Shown: one piece after another, positions 35,901 to 47,494 of the stretch
Numbering within the stretch: position 1 is the first letter of the stretch
Layout: each line of letters begins with the position of its first letter
Source: Mycteria americana
Lineage: Eukaryota; Chordata; Aves; Ciconiiformes; Ciconiidae
DNA: 64,000 nucleotides
Reading direction: 5' to 3'
Assembly (NCBI RefSeq): GCF_035582795.1
Contig: NC_134373.1
Coordinates: forward strand, 35,620,501-35,684,500
The notes under the pieces: generated by a model
The model's input: only the letters and a program-made list of their open reading frames with translations
The model's database searches: none
Told to the model about the DNA's origin: nothing
Position numbers and translations under genes: made by a program

Positions 35901-38900
35901 GACAGGTAAACAAATTAGTTTCTGTTCTGAGACACTTGTTCAGACTTTAACAGATATTTACCAACTCTTGAGAGGGTTTTGCTGCTAATATTTGAGCTCC
36001 CATTCTAAATGGCGTTTCGTAAGAGGATTGTTTAGAAAGACTTGTATTATACTTTTTGGGTTTTTTCCTTGTTTTGTGACTTTTGAAAAAAATATATTCT
36101 CTTCAGTTGATCCACACTGTTGACTCCTCAGATTAGCTTTTAGAAGACAACAGATGTTAAAGGCTACTATATCACACCTATGGTCATTGTGCCATGTTAC
36201 TCTTATTGTACTTACTTCAAGATAACACGGGGAGGAGAGGACAACCAGGAGGAGAATTTGGAACTCACATAGACAGATGTCCTTCTCTGGATGCAGCAGT
36301 GTGCTGCTTGAAAATGGTACCAAGCTTTCCGTCAGCTGGATATTATAGCATCCACAGTTCTATTGGCAGAAGCATGAATAAGCACTCCCTAATTGTCTCC
36401 AGACAAAATGAGACATAACTAAAAATATCCTCTCTGATAGGTTAAATAATTTGGCTGCCTTCTTTCTAGCAGGATAAGGAATGTTCTCTCTAGCTGAATA
36501 AGGAACACTCTCTCCAGCAGCACTGGGGGATAGCAATGAACAGCTCATGCAGTATCTTTTTCAATTATCACAGCTATCTGGAGCCCAAGTTTCTTGTTAA
36601 GATGCATGATGTATTTTAAAACAGTGAACAATAATAGTCAAATTAGTCAACAGTGGAAACATTTTAAAAATACTGCATTCCTTAATAAATAAATAAATCA
36701 ATCTATTTCTAGTGACAATGCTGCATGCATAAAAAATGGAAACAATTTCAAAGCACTATTTCTGAATGCTGGGTACCTCCACGCTAGGTTTATTCAGTTT
36801 GTTTGGTAATATATAGAGAAAGAAACTGTTAACTCATTTCTGTAAAGTTGGGGTTTCTTGCTTGTCCTGCTGAAAGACTGTAGGATATTTTTCTGAAATA
36901 ATGCCTTAATGTATCATCAAAAAGTATAAAAGCTGATTTGCAACTCTACAGTGCTGTGTCACCACTGTAAGGATTATATGCATGTCTTTGAAGAAGACCA
37001 TAGTCAATTTGTAAGAATATGCTCTTCACATGTCTAGTATCAGAAATATATCAAAACTAACAGAAACATTGTATTCAAGTATTTCACTCACTCTGCTGCT
37101 TTTAAAAACTGTACTAAAAGCAAACACCATGGCAAACGATGCAAATGAATATGTAAGTTGGGCAAAATCTTATAGACAAACAGATGACATGAATAGCCCT
37201 TATTGCAGGAATAGGGGCATTATGCTTTTTCAAGTTGGTGTGCCATCCTAACAAGCCAACCAACTTAACCTTTAAGGACAACGTATTTTGAAACCTTGCT
37301 ATCTGAAAAGAATGCACTGGCAAAGCCCCAAATCAGTAGCTCTATCAGTGCAATTTCTCATCTGATAAACTTTCTTTTTTGGTGCAGTTTAAGAGAGTCT
37401 GCATTGAAAAGACCATAGGTACTTGTTAACATTACAAGATGTGAAAATCAGAAACTTTCCCTCCTGTATTTCCCTGCAGAGTAACTTCCAGTTTAATCCA
37501 TCTGTGTGCTTCTATATATAGAACCTATATATACACAGTACAGTACGTCTCCCATGCTAATACTGTAAGAATCAATATGAGACATTTGTTCCTTTGCTTT
37601 AGGCCCTTCTTATGAGAATACCTGACTTATCTTGAATATTATGCATGCCCAGCAAGGGATCAGTTAACCGTTACCATACTGGGCAATACTGCAATTCACT
37701 TTGAAGAGTACCTTATGTTGCAATGAGCCCCAGTGAATCATTGTGATTATTCATTCAGGAATGTGCAAAAGCACAAATATCAAAATCTGTTCTGTGTTCT
37801 CCTGAACATACAGGGTCAGGTTACATGCAATTCCAACTGTTTAGCCTTGTGCTGGGAAAACTGCCTGACTTGACCTTTAGAAAGTTGCTTTTATGGAAAT
37901 ATTCGGTATAAGTAAAAATTACATTTGACTCTATGTTAAGCCTGTTTGGTTTTTTGGATTGCGTCTCCAGACAGAGCAGGTACTCGTGCTCACACATGCA
38001 TTTCTGCTAGCTATGGTATTCAAATGACTCTCTACTTGTCAACATGCATGAAGGTTATGCGTGCAGTCCCCTCCTGCATATGAATTCTCAATGGCATGGT
38101 AATTCTGTAATTTGGGATACTTCTGAAGGTTTGCTTTCCATTTACTTTTTGTTTTGCTTGGATAGGCTTCCAAATGGTTTTTAAAATTGTCTTTTTTTAA
38201 CAAATTATGATCACAGTTCATCTACTGAAAATAAATGAGTGATAGCAATTTAGTAATTTTCAGGCAATGGGAAATCCCATTGCCAATTAAGATTCCCGTT
38301 TTCTCTACTATTATAAATCAGCAAAGTAAAGAGACTGAAATAAGTAATGACAAGTTCCCCAAACGAGTTGTTTTACTAGTCTGCAATATTATTACTAGCT
38401 AATATTTGCAAGTAATGTTCAGTAGGAAGCAGAAAAGCTCTCAATTCTAGTTCATTTTCTACAGCTATTAAAAGTAATGGTTGATAAAAAGCTACATTGC
38501 AAAAATATTTGTGGTTTTTGCTTCTAATACATCTTCAGCGTAACATTTTTCCTGTAAGTAACGGTAGTTTTCATAGTAATCAGCAGAAATTTTGTTCAAA
38601 ATAATACAGTTTTAAGCACTGAAGTTTCTTAGAGCCTTGTCATAAGGTAAAACAGTTAAGAAAACAGCCGTGTAACAGCTCAGCAAGGGTCAAAAATACA
38701 AAATGTTCGTAAATACACAAAAGAGGACTGAGAACAAAGTGAAAATTGTAACTATCACAATCTGCCTCATGATATACCCAAATGTTGATGTTTTAATTTC
38801 AGCATCTCAAGAACTGGATCGGGAGCAGGGGAAGGCAGTGAGGACAGTCAAGCAATGGAATTGTTCCCTCAGTTGCGAGTGGCTTCATGCAAAGTGGGAC

Positions 38901-39156
38901 TTAGGACACTTCAAGGGCAGTTGAGGACAGCTATAAGACACATTAAAACTCAAATGGTGCAAAGAAGGTGAAGTGGAACAACTATTACAAGCTATGGGAT
39001 AGGATTATTAACCAGTGGGCTAAACCCAAGCAAAATGAAGCATTTTCTTTTATGCCACAAGGCTCTACCTAAATAAATCCTTAACAGCTAATATTTTACA
39101 GTATAACTGGGTTCACAGAAGGGATTAGCCAAGTTCATAGCTCCATCAAGAGCTAT
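29961..39156. other. Intergenic region, left part
   Basis: About 9 kb between ACTR3 and the first LTR. The first 1.5 kb is moderately GC-rich, a shoulder of the CpG island. A C/T-rich stretch near 31000-31440 has a repetitive feel but was not identified. The rest is AT-rich with no gene. Near 36466-36520 an agctgaataaggaacactct-like unit occurs twice imperfectly. Confidence 0.75.
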
Positions 39157-39161
39157 TAAAT
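39157..39161. repeat. 5' target-site duplication of LTR copy A
   Basis: TAAAT, repeated exactly at 39728-39732 on the far side of the LTR. Confidence 0.88.
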
Positions 39162-39727
39162 TGTGCTGGTTTTGGCTGGGATAGAGTTAATTTTCTTCAT
39201 AGTAGCTAGTATGGGGCTGTGTTTTGGATTTGTGCTGAAAACAGTGTTGATGGATGTCCTGAAAACAGGGATGTTTTAGTTGTTGCTAAGCAGAGCTTAC
39301 ACTGGTCAAGGACTTTTCAGCTTCCCATGCTCTGCCAGGGGCACCAGAAGCTGGGAGGGGGCACAGCCAGGACAGCTGACCCCAACTGCCCAAAGGGCTA
39401 TTCCATACCATATGGCCTCATGCTCAGTATATAAAGCTGGAGGAAGAAGAAGGAAGGGGGGACATTAGGAGTAATGGCATTTGTATTCCCAAGTAACCGT
39501 TACGCGTGATGGAGCCCTGCTTTCCTGGAGATGGCTGAACACCTGCCTGTCCATGGGAAGCAGTGAAGGAATTCCTTGTTTTGCTTTGCTTGCATGTGTG
39601 GCTTTTGCTTTACCTATTAAAGTGCCCTTATCTCAACCCGCAAGTTTTCTCACTTTTACTCTTCTGATTCTCTCCCCCATCCCAGCAGGGGGGAGTGAGC
39701 GAGCGGCTGTGTGATTAAACCACGACA
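39162..39727 (+). mobile_element. Solo LTR of an endogenous retrovirus, copy A
   Basis: A 566-bp element beginning TGTGCTGGTTTTGGCTGGG and ending CCACGACA, with a TG...CA frame. It is flanked by the 5-bp direct repeat TAAAT (39157-39161 and 39728-39732). Internal LTR signals are TATATAAA at 39428-39435 and ATTAAA at 39616-39621. No internal retroviral genes adjoin it, so it is a solo LTR left by recombination. A 5-bp duplication fits ERVL- or ERVK-type elements; the exact family name is not assigned. Compared with copy B it lacks about 20 bases just before the 3' end. Confidence 0.92.
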
Positions 39728-39732
39728 TAAAT
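39728..39732. repeat. 3' target-site duplication of LTR copy A
   Basis: TAAAT, partner of 39157-39161. Confidence 0.88.
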
Positions 39733-39849
39733 ATATTGGCTGAATTACAGACTTCCAGATAAGGATGCTGTAAAGCATTTATTTCTAAAAACTGTAAGGA
39801 TGTGCCATGGAAACAACTACTCTGTAAGTGCCTTGTTTCCAATACCCTT

Positions 39850-39930
39850 TTCCCAGGCATCCATTACGAGTCATTGTGGAGACAGGATTCTGAGCTAGAT
39901 GGACTTCTGGTCTAACCCAAGAGAACAGGG
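39850..39930 (+). mobile_element. CR1-like LINE remnant, plus orientation
   Basis: GGCATCCATTACGAGTCATT followed by gagacaggattctgagctag and gacttctggtctaaccca. The word order resembles a CR1 3' segment of turtles and other sauropsids that I recall (gacaggatactgggctagat, ggtctgacccag). It is also partly the reverse complement of 55280-55345 in this window, which supports its being a dispersed repeat. Confidence 0.6.
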
Positions 39931-40903
39931 GAAAACTCTGCTGTCATGCATCCTACACCAAATCTAGTCCTGAACACTTAGATTACATCCTTCCCCTAAG
40001 GAGGACAGAAGTTGATCAAAACTGAGTTTATCAGTTTAAATGTTAATACAGTTTCTTCTGCTTCTGCTGCTTTGTCTTGTTCATCAACATGAACATCTTG
40101 TTCATCAAAGATCTGATCCAAATCCTTCTGAAGGAAGCATTTCTCTAAAATAAGTAGATTCAATTCCTTTGTAGAGATCTATTATGAAACCTACAGAGTA
40201 TTAAATTTCCTTCTTGGGATGTGATTCATTTAATCCAAATCAGCTATTACGTTCTCGTAAGTAGAACATACATGAGCAGAAACTAAATTCTAATTTTCTT
40301 TGTAAGGGCAATTTAGCAGAGAAAATTGAGGATGTTTTCTCTTATGAAAATATTACAGTGCTGCTGGGAACTAGATATAATTTTGCTTTGCCTATAAAAG
40401 TGCTATTTATGTAACTAAAATATTAACAGCAAGAAAAATAAATATGCAATATGTGTATATTTGCGATATACATACAGTTTTATTACATGTGATTACTGAA
40501 ACTCTAATTCCTAAAAAAGGAACAGTAAAAAAAAGAAAAAGGGGAAATCATTCTTGTAATAGTTTCTTTCAGAGAAGACGTAAGATCTTCATATGAACTT
40601 CTACAATAGGAAGTAAATTACTTAGTTGAGCTAAAAATACAGGAGTCCTGTGATAGTTCTAAGTGTAAAAAGTACAAACTTCTGGGCTTCTGACAGTGCT
40701 GACCTATTTTTCTTCAAAAGCCTCAGGAACCACAGCAATAAGCGCCTCATCCTGTGATGAAGAGAAGCTTGGCACTCCACCTTAAGAACTGCAGTTTTCT
40801 CCTGTTTGCCTGCCTCAGTCAAAATGTTTAAACTCAAAGCATTAACAAGTTGGATTTAGTTGCATCACAATGCTGTGTGACCACATTGGGATGCAAGCTG
40901 CAT

Positions 40904-40961
40904 AGCCTCATAAAAAATAAAGAAAACACATAAGCCTCATAAAAAATAAAGAAAACACATA
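40904..40961. repeat. 29-bp perfect tandem duplication
   Basis: A 29-base unit beginning AGCCTCATAAAAAATAAAG occurs at 40904-40932 and again without a single change at 40933-40961. Identity of the copies suggests a recent event or a polymorphic site. Confidence 0.92.
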
Positions 40962-41031
40962 CAAGAGAAGACGTGTGGAGCTACACTCAGAAAGATGGTT
41001 TTAATTCACAGTTGGGATTTCATATGCTTTC

Positions 41032-41036
41032 CACTG
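41032..41036. repeat. 5' target-site duplication of LTR copy B
   Basis: CACTG, repeated exactly at 41613-41617. Confidence 0.9.
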
Positions 41037-41612
41037 TGTGCTGGTTTTGGCTGGGATAGAGTTAATTCTCTTCCTAGTAGCTGGGAAAGTGCTGTGTTTT
41101 GGATTTTAGTATGAGACTAATATTGATAACACACTGATGTTTTAGCTGTTGCTAAGTAATGTTTATACTACTGAAGGACTTTTCAGCTTCCCCTGCTCTG
41201 CCAGGTGCACAAGGCGCTGGGAGGGGGCACAGCCAGGACAGCTGACCCCAACTGGCCAAAGGGCTATTCCATACCATATGGCGTCATGCTCAGTATATAA
41301 AGCTGGGGAAGAAGAAGGAAGGGGAGATGACAAACACGATGGTGTTTGTCTTCCCAAGTAACCATTACATGCGATGGAGCCCTGCTTTCCTGGAGATGGC
41401 TGAACACCTGCCTGCCCATGGGAAGCAGTGAATGAATTCCTTGTTTTGCTTTCCTTGTGTGCGCAGCTTTTGCTTTCCCTATTAAACTGTCTGTATCTCA
41501 ACCCACGAGTTTTCTCACTTTTACCCTTCTGATTCTCTCCCCCATCCCACTGGGGGGGAGTGAGTGAGCGGCTGTGTGGGGATTAGTTGCCGGCTGGGGT
41601 TAAACCACGACA
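41037..41612 (+). mobile_element. Solo LTR of an endogenous retrovirus, copy B
   Basis: A 576-bp element of the same family and orientation as copy A, beginning TGTGCTGGTTTTGGCTGGG and ending CCACGACA. It is flanked by its own 5-bp duplication CACTG (41032-41036 and 41613-41617). TATATAAA is at 41294-41301 and ATTAAA at 41481-41486. It keeps gattagttgccggctggggt before the 3' end, which copy A lacks. The two differ at roughly one base in ten by eye. It lies about 3 kb upstream of the presumed SLC35F5 start, in the same direction. Confidence 0.93.
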
Positions 41613-41617
41613 CACTG
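41613..41617. repeat. 3' target-site duplication of LTR copy B
   Basis: CACTG, partner of 41032-41036. Confidence 0.9.
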
Positions 41618-43950
41618 TCAAAGGAGACTAAAGGAAAAAAGACACAAAGTCTGTACATCTCCAGATATTTTGCCATCCCCAGCACCAGGTATTGCCACTC
41701 ACTGTGGGACAGCACTGGTCAGGGGCAGCAAACCAAGCTGAGCTTTATTATGCTAGCTCTCAAAGGTGGATTCCCCTTTTCCAGAGCTTTTCTATCACTG
41801 TGTGATCAGGTAAGACAGAAGAGGCTGAGAATCTGCACCTTCCCTCTTGCCTTATTTATTCTCCCTGTTCACAAGAACACATGCAGCTTTTTTTTAATAG
41901 AAAACATTCACCCCATTTTAATATAAATTATGCATAATGATTTTCAAGATATTATTTAGTAAAAGCACTATTAGCTATAAAAAAGTATTATGTGTAGTTT
42001 CTCTGTCAGAGTACTGTAGTCATAACCCTTTGGTTGTCTTCTCAGGTTTTGCCGCTCATTAACTAACTGACCTTGGATAAGCCATGTAAGTTTACTAAGC
42101 CTCCTTATAAATACTTAGAGCAAAGATGTGCAAGACCGAAGAAAATTAGATGCTGTGAGATGCATACGCATTTTTGTAATTACATTTTATATAATTTTCA
42201 GCTCCTCCAAATTCCACAGAAAGTGCCATTTCAAGAAGACTGCTATTTTCCTGCAGTTTTGTGTAAGAAATTCATTTTGCCTAAAATCTCTTTCCAAAGT
42301 TGTAAAGTCAAAATTTCATATAAAAGCCCCATATTGCATATTTTGGCCATTTTGGCTTCAAGGCAGAAGATAGTGAGGACAGAAGCACAACAAATCAATA
42401 CAGTATCATTTATAATATATACTCAGAATACATACAAAAAAAGACAGTTTGAACCAAGAGCATAATTCACTGCATTTCCTTGTGTCGTTTAGACTATAAA
42501 TGCTTCAGGGTAGGGATTGTATCTTACTACTTCTAACAACCAGTTTTATAAAGCATCAAGCTTGTTGGATGTCTCTTAGTGCTACTATGTGCAAATAAAA
42601 ATACAGCTATATTAAGAAACAAAGGCTCACAAAAAGCCAAACCAGTTTCAGAATAAAAGTTCTTAAAAGGTTTTTATTTTCTTCTTAAGAAGTAACTTTT
42701 ATTTATTTACAGGAAATAATTCAAGTCCAACAGTAACACTAACCCAGACATACGATGATAAGACGTAACATATGAGAGATAATAGATCTCTTCAATCAGT
42801 AACTTCTAGGAAGGGTGAATTATCTTGTTTTATTTCAACAGTTTGCAAGTGTGAATAGCACTTAAATTAATTTCACAACTATATAATATGTATCACCTAA
42901 TTACAATTAAATATCATTTACCTTTTCACTCATCTGTATACATCCCTTACTATTATTTCCTAGCAGTTTTTACTCTAAAATTCCCAAAATATATAATAGT
43001 TGAATTTTGCAAAAAGATGCATTTATGTTAGCAGGTGAATAATCTGCAACATATTACATACACCATTGGTTATCTTTACGTTGGTGCTATGAGCTCAATT
43101 CTTAAATACTAATCAACACTGACTAAAAGGAGGTAATGTGGACTACCAAACCAACACAAACAAGACCAGAACCTGATTTTGCAATTTCATCTAAGCCTAT
43201 GCTAGTTTCTGTTAATCACTATTTTTTGGTAGATTTTAAGTTTGCCTAATATTTCCTTTTACAGCTTGGTTAGTCAATAACTTACGCATCTCAAAATTAA
43301 ACTTAAGGTAACTGTGCTTTAATGTAGCTTATATGTCTATACAATTTCACTTTTTTTATGCTATTAAAAGTGTGTTGATAGCTAAGCAGACATCTATTTT
43401 GAGAATTTAATTAGTTGTCACTACTCGCCGGTCCTGTGAGATTTTGTATCGTAGAGTGTAAAGATTATGGTAACTATGAAACACAGATTCCACCATCTCA
43501 CTGCATTTTAGGACATTTCTCAAGGGTCTTCCTCACTTTGGTCTTTCTTTCTTCCTTCTTTTTGACAGACTAGTTTCAAGATCCATCCCACTTCTCCATC
43601 TGTAGTTCTTCAGTTCGTGCTCTCTTCCTCTGCCTTCTTTGTTCCTCCATTTTTGTGGTTCCTTTCTTTTTTTGACCTGCTTATCTCACTGCTTTGAAAA
43701 AGACTGTATAAATGCTAGGAGATGGCTCGTCTATCCGAAGGAAACTCTCCTCCATCAGAGCTATCCTACCCGTTCTCTCGTTAAAGATGGCCAATGCAGA
43801 TGGGTGCTGCTGCTGCAGACGGCAGTCAGCCCTGCTCCCCAGGAGCCAAGGCAGCGCTACCCAACCGCAGGGGGATGACCCATGCTTCTGATGGAACGAG
43901 CAAAAGCCCGGGTTCACTACGCTTTTTCCCAGCCCATCGGCGGCTTTTCG
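41618..43950. other. Intergenic region, right part
   Basis: About 2.3 kb of AT-rich sequence upstream of the second CpG island, with a C/T-rich run near 43535-43560. No gene or recognised repeat. Confidence 0.8.
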
Positions 43951-44566
43951 CCATTGGAAGGAGCAGTGACTCCGCGTTCCTTGTTCCCGCCGGCCAGGAA
44001 GGCACCCACCGGCCCCCAGCCGCCTCCGGGCAGGACCCCACGCCTGCCTGCGGCTGCCTGTGCCGGGCGGGGCCCTCCGATGCCACCCCAGCACCGGCGT
44101 AGCCGGCGGCGGAACACGAAGTGATTTCAAGGGACAAACAGCGTACAGCTGCGTTCCGCCGCCTCCCGGCCCTGGCTACTGCCCGTCCCCGAGGGGGCGC
44201 CGGCCGTGGCCGGCTGCGGCGCAGCGCAGGCACCGGCACCTCAGGCCTTTACGCACCGAAACCTCTTGGCTCCGTGTCTGAACAGACAGAAGCGACGGGG
44301 AGGCGGAAGCGCCCTCTCACCAGCCCCTTCAAACCGCCCTCCGGTGCCAGGCCGCGGAGCGGGAACACCCGCCGCGGCCCCGCCCGCGCCCGCTGAGGGA
44401 CAGGGGGCGGCCGGCCCAGCCAGCCGGGCGGCCGGCAGGGGTGGCGAGCGGCTGGCCGAGTGGCTCGATGGGGCCGGCCTGCGGGCGGGGCGGGGCCGGC
44501 GCTCGCTCGCGGCCTCGGGGATGGATTCTCGGCGCGCGGCGCAGCTGCCGCCGCTCGCGCACGCCA

Positions 44567-44573
44567 CCATCTT
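44567..44573 (-). promoter_or_regulatory. YY1-type site in SLC35F5 promoter
   Basis: CCATCTT in the context GCCACCATCTTAGAG; its reverse complement is AAGATGGTGGC, one base from the YY1 consensus. It lies about 80 bases before the proposed exon 1 donor. Prediction only. Confidence 0.45.
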
Positions 44574-44574
44574 A

Positions 44575-44653
44575 GAGGGCGGGCGGGAGGGAGGGGAGGG
44601 AAGCGGGCGGTGCCGCCGCCGGACGGAGCTCCGGGCCTCCTTCGCGGCCTCAG
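44575..44653 (+). other. SLC35F5: Proposed untranslated exon 1 of SLC35F5 (start uncertain)
   Basis: The sequence GCGGCCTCAG followed by GTACCG at 44654 is a workable donor downstream of the GC boxes and YY1-type site. Other candidate donors in the island (near 44715 and 45186) cannot be excluded. The 5' limit is a guess, and no coding sequence is proposed here. Confidence 0.35.
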
Positions 44654-47423
44654 GTACCGCCGCCGTCGCGGGGACGGGGCTGCGGCGAGCCCTGAGCGGC
44701 CGTGCGCGGCGGGAGGTGGGCCGCGGGTTCCGCGGCTGCTGCCCCCGCAGCTCTGCCGCGCCTGTCAGCCGTCGCCGGGGGTGTCGTGGGCAGGAGGCCT
44801 CGCCCGCCCCGGCCCGCAGGGCTGAGCGGGGCGAGACCGGGCCCCGCCTCGCTTCGGGAGAGGAACTTTGCTCCCTCACGTCGCGCGTGGGCGGGGGGGC
44901 CGCGCCTGCCCGTGCCGGGCCGAGGAGTGCCGCGGCGATGCGCCCGTGTGTGTGACCCGTCCCCGCCGGCCGCTGCCGGGCATTCAGTAGTGGTCGGAGG
45001 CAGGGTGTGTCGCCCCCTCCCCTCCGTCTGCCGGACCTCGGCCCCATCCCACGCACGTTTGTGTCAGCGGTGTTGGAGAAAGCGCTTTCCTCTCCCCGCC
45101 TCAGTCAGCCGAGGGTGCCCGCCCTGCCCGGGGAAGGAGGGGATGTGCGTGGAGGGATTCCGCTTTCCCGGGAGCGAGCTGGCAGGTGACGAGCTCTCTG
45201 TCCTGCCTCGCCTGAGGTGCGAGGAGGCTCGGGCTTCCCGCTGTTTGGGCTGCGTCTCTCTCCCCCTGCGGTCTCCAGCGATTGTTTTACGTGCCAGTGC
45301 AGGACGGATACTCATTCCTCCTCCTCCGTGATCCCCAGGGCTTGAGCCATATTTCTTTCTCCTCAGGCATCCACTTTTTTTCTGAGTGTTAAGGAGATTT
45401 ACTCATTTCCTTCTCTTCTTTGTTCCTGCTACTTTCCCCCAAAGATAGCTGTCGGCAGGAAGGAAGGAGAAGACCCCATTCGCTCTGAAAGCACATTTCT
45501 GAATGCGGTGATTTTGCCGATATTTAGCATGCCTGGAAGGCTCAGCTTTCAGATGCAAGAGTGAGGTGTAGTTTTGAAGGCTGCTGTGCTTGTTCTTATC
45601 AGAGATCTGTGGCTGTTTATCCTGTGACAAAGCGTGATATGTTTAGATCTTGCACTAGACAAGATCAGATGGGTAGCATGTGAAATGGATATCACTTGTA
45701 ATTCTTGGCTAATATTAAATGTAGAGCTACTGGTGGCTAAGAGATTGCTCTCTACATGGTAACACTTCAAGAGGCCTTGGCAGCTTGACATGAAGTTTTT
45801 TCTTCTGATGTTATCAGAAGAGCATCAGAAGGAGGGCAATGTCAGTTCCACTTGTCAACTTTCACTCTGCTGGTGTGTTTCTAACTTGATGTGGTCATAG
45901 ATGTTCATGTCCAACAGGGTTGTAGTCATGCTGGGGTGCTGTATGAATGAACCTGAGAAGTGTGTGGTTAGATACTCTGGTAGCTGGTAAAGACTCCAAA
46001 GTATGCAATAGATTAATATTCTGCATTACCATTTCTATATAAGAAAATCTGTTTGAAACTTTGTTTCATAAATTTTGAGTAAGTGCTGAATAGGAAACTT
46101 TTTCAAGTGTTCCTTTTATTCCTTAGATACGAGAATCCAGCTCTGCCATGACAGGTTGATAGTATGGCTGTTACGTTGTGCGCTGCCAGGTTCCTAAAAC
46201 ATCTCTTTATGTTAAGCTAAATTCTGTTATTTTAGTACTAAAATTAATGTGTTTTCTGTGCAAACTTCGGTCTTGTATAACTTTTTATTTAGCTAGGAAG
46301 GGTGATCTCTACTTGCAGTACTCAATAGTGGCATGAAAAACTTGGCTTCAGTTTCTTGGTTTGGGTCGTTTGCTTCACTATATTCTACAGGAAACTTTCC
46401 TTGAATAAAGATTACAGGGCTGTAGTGAATGTAATTGTCATGTTGCATAAGACTCACCTTTCCGTCTCTTCTGAAGATTACTGCTTTTGCTCTCATCCTG
46501 TGATACCCCTTGAAAGTTGAGTGGAGGTCAGAGTTGTGTTAAATTAACGTTGCTTTAATGTACATTTCCAGATTTAGAAGGATGGGTGTAAAATGTCTGT
46601 CAGTTTACTTTCAGCTTTTTTCTGGTTACAGTCAAAGCAGTGTCTCTGTTTATCTTATCTCAAAAGTAATCAAATATGAAATGAGAATCACCTGATGACA
46701 GTACATGTTAAAGGAGGGGGTTGTATCCCAGAACTTGTGTTATTGGAGCAGCTGGTATAACTGGAAAAACTAAAACAGTTTCTTCTGTATGCAAACCTTA
46801 TCTTGGTATGTTGTCTTTCAAATTGTATATGAAATAATCTTGAGTAAACACAAGGAGGAATTTCAAGTTGACTTGCACCGTGGTTTGTGACTGAGCTGCT
46901 GTTCTGGGTCTCTTGTTATTCTTGTTGTTATGTACTCTTTTGGGCGGTGTGTGTGTTTTCTTCATAGAACAGCTAGAAGCAATACTCCTGTTTTGCAGTG
47001 ATTTGGCATTTCTTTTACTTATAATGTTGTCTTCCCTAATTGACAATACAATAAAAGCTATTTCATATTTTGTGAACTTCATAGGATTTTCTCTTTTAGG
47101 GTGGAACTTTTAATACGAAAAAAGTGATAATCTGCACAAAGAAACATTCAGTGCTATAGAAATAAGATTGCACATTAAGTATCAATGGTGGAGTTATACA
47201 TCCTGTCCTCAGAAATTCTTATTGCATGTTCAGAACAGTAGAGTTGGACAGACTGTTGGACGAGGCTGTTGACTTTAATCAGCTACGTGAACATACGTTG
47301 TAGACTCCATAGACCATTTTTTATCTTTTTTGTGTATCATAAATTACCGTAACATTTCAAAACCAAAATACAGTGTCATGACAAGGAAAGTTAAGTATGT
47401 TTTTTTGTGTGTTTTTTTTTCAG
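44654..47423 (+). other. SLC35F5 intron 1 (proposed)
   Basis: From the proposed exon 1 donor to the acceptor (a run of nine T then CAG) at 47421-47423. Its left part is the rest of the CpG island and the remainder is ordinary AT-rich sequence. No other element was recognised. Confidence 0.5.
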
Positions 47424-47494
47424 AATATCTTCATGTAACTGGCTGAAAAATGGTTCCACAAGATGACAGCACCAACTCTAACACTGTTAAAATG
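47424..47494 (+). CDS. SLC35F5: SLC35F5 exon 2 (5' UTR plus start)
   Basis: A 71-base exon with a strong acceptor (T-run then CAG) and donor GTAAAT. The frame that joins the transporter body across the next intron reads [11 protein letters not shown], starting at the ATG at 47463-47465 (AAGATGA, A at -3). An in-frame stop (TAA at 47436-47438) precedes it, so this is the first possible start in that frame within the exon. The coding part is 47463-47494. Two other ATGs come first, at 47433 and 47450, in frames that do not give the transporter. Confidence 0.7.
47433..47438 (+). promoter_or_regulatory. Minimal start-stop uORF of SLC35F5
   Basis: ATGTAA: a start codon followed at once by a stop in the 5' UTR part of exon 2. 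Such elements can stall ribosomes and lower downstream initiation. Here the role is inferred. Confidence 0.45.

Larger units (their letters stand above)
39733..41031. other. Spacer between the two LTRs
   Basis: About 1.3 kb of unique AT-rich sequence with a CR1-like fragment (39850-39930) and a 29-bp tandem duplication (40904-40961). No retroviral internal sequence was recognised. Confidence 0.8.
43960..45280. promoter_or_regulatory. SLC35F5: CpG island and promoter of SLC35F5
   Basis: A CG-dense block of about 1.3 kb, with GC boxes (GGGCGGGGCGGGG near 44484-44496) and a YY1-type CCATCTT at 44567-44573. No TATA box is evident. It is the only CpG island upstream of the SLC35F5 coding exons, so the untranslated first exon must lie here. 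Open frames of 200-270 codons in several phases are effects of composition. Confidence 0.8.

Noticed and set aside
39162..41612. A single provirus with two LTRs and a deleted interior
   Set aside because: Each LTR has its own complete and different 5-bp duplication, which a single provirus would not have.
44206..45331. Several 200-270-codon open frames on both strands in the second CpG island
   Set aside because: They overlap one another in different phases, are Arg/Pro/Ala/Gly-rich, and have no domain. GC-rich DNA has few stop codons.
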